Source of the DNA: a virus | DNA: 64,000 nt | Reading direction: 5' to 3' (one strand) | IMG/VR virus record: IMGVR_UViG_3300029983_000020 | Location: 1-64,000 of that record | Part shown: positions 62,143 to 64,000 of the stretch, piece by piece | Layout of the letters: each line of letters starts with the position of its first letter | How positions within the stretch are numbered: position 1 is the stretch's first letter | Translations under genes and position numbers: made by a program | Notes under the pieces: generated by a model | Told to the model about the DNA's origin: nothing | What the model saw: the letters and a program-made list of their open reading frames with translations, nothing else | Databases searched by the model: none

Positions 62143-64000
62143 ATGAAATACACATGTTATACTGTCATAAACCAATCACTCAATGAATCTTATTTGACTG
62201 CTGGTCGCGGCATACTTAATTTAAAAAAGTTTCGCATTCAAAATAAATTACTACTTAATAGATTAAAAGAATGTGCTCATGAAGTGCGTATAATACATGT
62301 ATGTGATTCGTTAGATGAAACATTACAGTTTCTTAAAGACAATGAACGAAACTATACCACAGTATTCAGAATTGAGAAAAAAATACCAGTAATTGATAAA
62401 AATGGAAATTCATTATCAGTATATGCTGATGATGAAAGATTTATTTCGGGTGAGTTTAAATCCATTCATAAAGATTATATCATAGTAAAAGATGCATCAA
62501 ACAATAAATCATGTATATCGAGATATTCCGTTGAATATCTCAGCGGTAAATATGTGGGCATAATGAAAAATACTGTATGTGTAAAAAATTTAGATGGTAC
62601 TCATAATAAAATATCAACAAATGACCCTGATTATTTATCGGGGAAATTAAAACACATATCATCTGGAACTGTAGTTGTAAAAGATTCTAATGATGTGAAA
62701 TTTAGAGTTGCTAGTACAGATAAACGAATAGGATCCGAATTATTTTATATCAATTCCGGAAAAACATTTTTGCAATCAATAGATTGCAAACGACAACTAA
62801 ATTTAAATGAAAAATATCAAAAAACTTATTCAGATTTTCCTTTTGTTTTTAGATCGCTTAAAAACGATTTTCTTATTAAAGACTATTGTAAGCATGGTGA
62901 TTTAAAAATACAGAAACGTGAATTTAATTTCATATATAAAAACAGTAATATAAAAATATATTGTCCGAATTGCCGTGAAGAATATTTAAATAATTTAGTA
63001 CAATCTGAAAATCAACATATAGATAATCGTAAAACATTAGAAACTTTATCCCAAAACGGAACCATAACATCTTATTTTAAAGAACAATTTTTAAAAACAT
63101 ATTATCTACAAATTTATTCGTCTATTTTACAATATTCTGCAGATACATTTATCGAGAAATTATTTCAATTTAGAAATAACATAAAAACTTCACCATACTG
63201 TCAATTTAAAGACTGTAAGTGCAAAACTACATTTTCAAAAAGCGCAAAACATTATAATCTTTATTGTGACAAGCATAAATTTACATTTAATACATCTATT
63301 AGTGAAAATGAATTATTTGATTATATCACATCATTATATAAGGGTACTATTATTCGCAATGATAGAAGTATATTAAGTAGGCGAGAACTAGATATTTTTA
63401 TACCCGAATTGAATATAGCTTTCGAATATAATGGTTTATATAATCACTCTGATATATTTAAAGAAAAAAAATATCATTATAATAAATTTAAAGATTGTAA
63501 GAATAAACACATCGATCTCATAACTGTATGGGAGGATGACTGGCATAATAAACGAGATATTGTAAATTCAATTATAAAAAATCGTCTTGGAATAAATAAT
63601 TTTCGAATTGGAGCGCGTAAAACTGAATTACGTGAAGTTGCATTTAATGACGCAAAAGAATTTTTAAACATTAATCATATTCAAGGTAGTTGCGCAGCAT
63701 CTGTTAGATTAGGATTGTATTATGATAACAATCTAATATCATTAATGACATTCGGAAAAAAGAGAATGATAATGAAATATAAATCGTCAAAAGACACATA
63801 TGAAATGATAAGATTTTGTAATAAATTAGGATTTTCTATAAGTGGAGGAGCATCAAAACTTTTTCATTATTTTTTAGCCAATCATAATGTAAAAGAAATA
63901 ATTTCATATTCTGCTTCAGATTATTTCGATGGCAACTTATATTTAAAACTTGGCTTTATACAAAGTAATGATAGCATAGGATACTGGTGGGCAAAGGATG
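62143..64000 (+). CDS. Free-standing EDxHD/Vsr-type homing endonuclease (runs off right edge)
   Basis: An ATG frame stays open for 619 codons to the window end. A region of four exact 32-residue repeats begins at 62389, 62485, 62581 and 62677 (V-K/D-x-x-x-x ... x-YLSGKYVGI form), probably DNA-binding. A CxxC zinc site (YCPNCREEY) and a Cys/His cluster (SPYCQFKDCKCKTT) follow. The nuclease core from 63301 has SENELFDYI, RRELDIFIPELNIAFEYNGL, the YHYNKFKDCKNK helix and VWEDDWHNK, as in the Vsr-fold I-Bth0305I/EDxHD family. A C-terminal domain (FRIGARKTEL, NHIQGSCAASVRLGL, SYSASDYFDGNLYLKLGF) resembles the GNAT-like/Mom-like part often attached to these enzymes. It lies between the intein halves, so it should home into intact terminase genes. 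Confidence 0.88.
   Translation, partial: MKYTCYTVINQSLNESYLTAGRGILNLKKFRIQNKLLLNRLKECAHEVRIIHVCDSLDETLQFLKDNERNYTTVFRIEKKIPVIDKNGNSLSVYADDERFISGEFKSIHKDYIIVKDASNNKSCISRYSVEYLSGKYVGIMKNTVCVKNLDGTHNKISTNDPDYLSGKLKHISSGTVVVKDSNDVKFRVASTDKRIGSELFYINSGKTFLQSIDCKRQLNLNEKYQKTYSDFPFVFRSLKNDFLIKDYCKHGDLKIQKREFNFIYKNSNIKIYCPNCREEYLNNLVQSENQHIDNRKTLETLSQNGTITSYFKEQFLKTYYLQIYSSILQYSADTFIEKLFQFRNNIKTSPYCQFKDCKCKTTFSKSAKHYNLYCDKHKFTFNTSISENELFDYITSLYKGTIIRNDRSILSRRELDIFIPELNIAFEYNGLYNHSDIFKEKKYHYNKFKDCKNKHIDLITVWEDDWHNKRDIVNSIIKNRLGINNFRIGARKTELREVAFNDAKEFLNINHIQGSCAASVRLGLYYDNNLISLMTFGKKRMIMKYKSSKDTYEMIRFCNKLGFSISGGASKLFHYFLANHNVKEIISYSASDYFDGNLYLKLGFIQSNDSIGYWWAKD

Overview
This window is a continuous stretch of a large, AT-rich, T4-type contractile-tail phage that most likely infects a Bacteroidota host. 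The phage assignment rests on recognisable gp13-, gp14-, gp16-, gp17-, gp25- and gp6-like proteins. The host inference rests on several signs. Three FISUMP (Fibrobacter succinogenes major paralogous) domains are present. Shine-Dalgarno sequences are almost absent, and starts are preceded by A-rich DNA. Several accessory genes have TAnnTTTG-type promoter boxes. No tRNA, rRNA or CRISPR array was seen.

Layout. (1) 1-22492, minus strand: a virion block read leftward from 22492. It holds long fibre or baseplate proteins, two collagen-like paralogues, a membrane-anchored coiled-coil protein and a tail-tube-like protein, then a glycosyltransferase, a RuvC-like nuclease, an HNH homing endonuclease and two nucleotidyltransferases. 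(2) 22648-40828, plus strand: an S1-domain RNA-binding protein, a FISUMP protein, a gp13-like neck protein, a 1582-residue modular protein that looks like a polyprotein, then gp25-, gp6- and gp7-like baseplate genes. A terminator, a late-type promoter and a start codon packed into 50-60 bp recur three times here. (3) 40901-45723, minus strand: an accessory island with a WGR-domain poly(ADP-ribose) polymerase (PARP), its operon partner, a GIY-YIG remnant, small proteins and a lipoprotein. Most of these have host-type promoters. (4) 45779-64000, plus strand: very long tail fibres, a zinc-ribbon protein, then the neck/packaging cluster gp14-gp16-gp17.

The most notable feature is at the right end. 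The large terminase gene is broken inside its Walker A motif by the N-terminal half of a split intein, and a free-standing EDxHD/Vsr-type homing endonuclease gene follows. This is the fractured-gene arrangement; the other intein half and the rest of the terminase should lie beyond the window. The second is the PARP with an intact H-Y-E triad. It may draw on the NAD pool that a nicotinamide-nucleotide adenylyltransferase-like protein at the left end could help maintain. The third is the modular protein at 28103-32851: each of its eight modules begins after an L-x-E sequence resembling a T4 prohead-protease site.

Two apparent promoter classes fit an early/late division. TATATTTG boxes precede accessory genes. 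A G/A-ATATATAAAAYAAA motif lies 5-16 bp upstream of virion genes, so their leaders would be very short.
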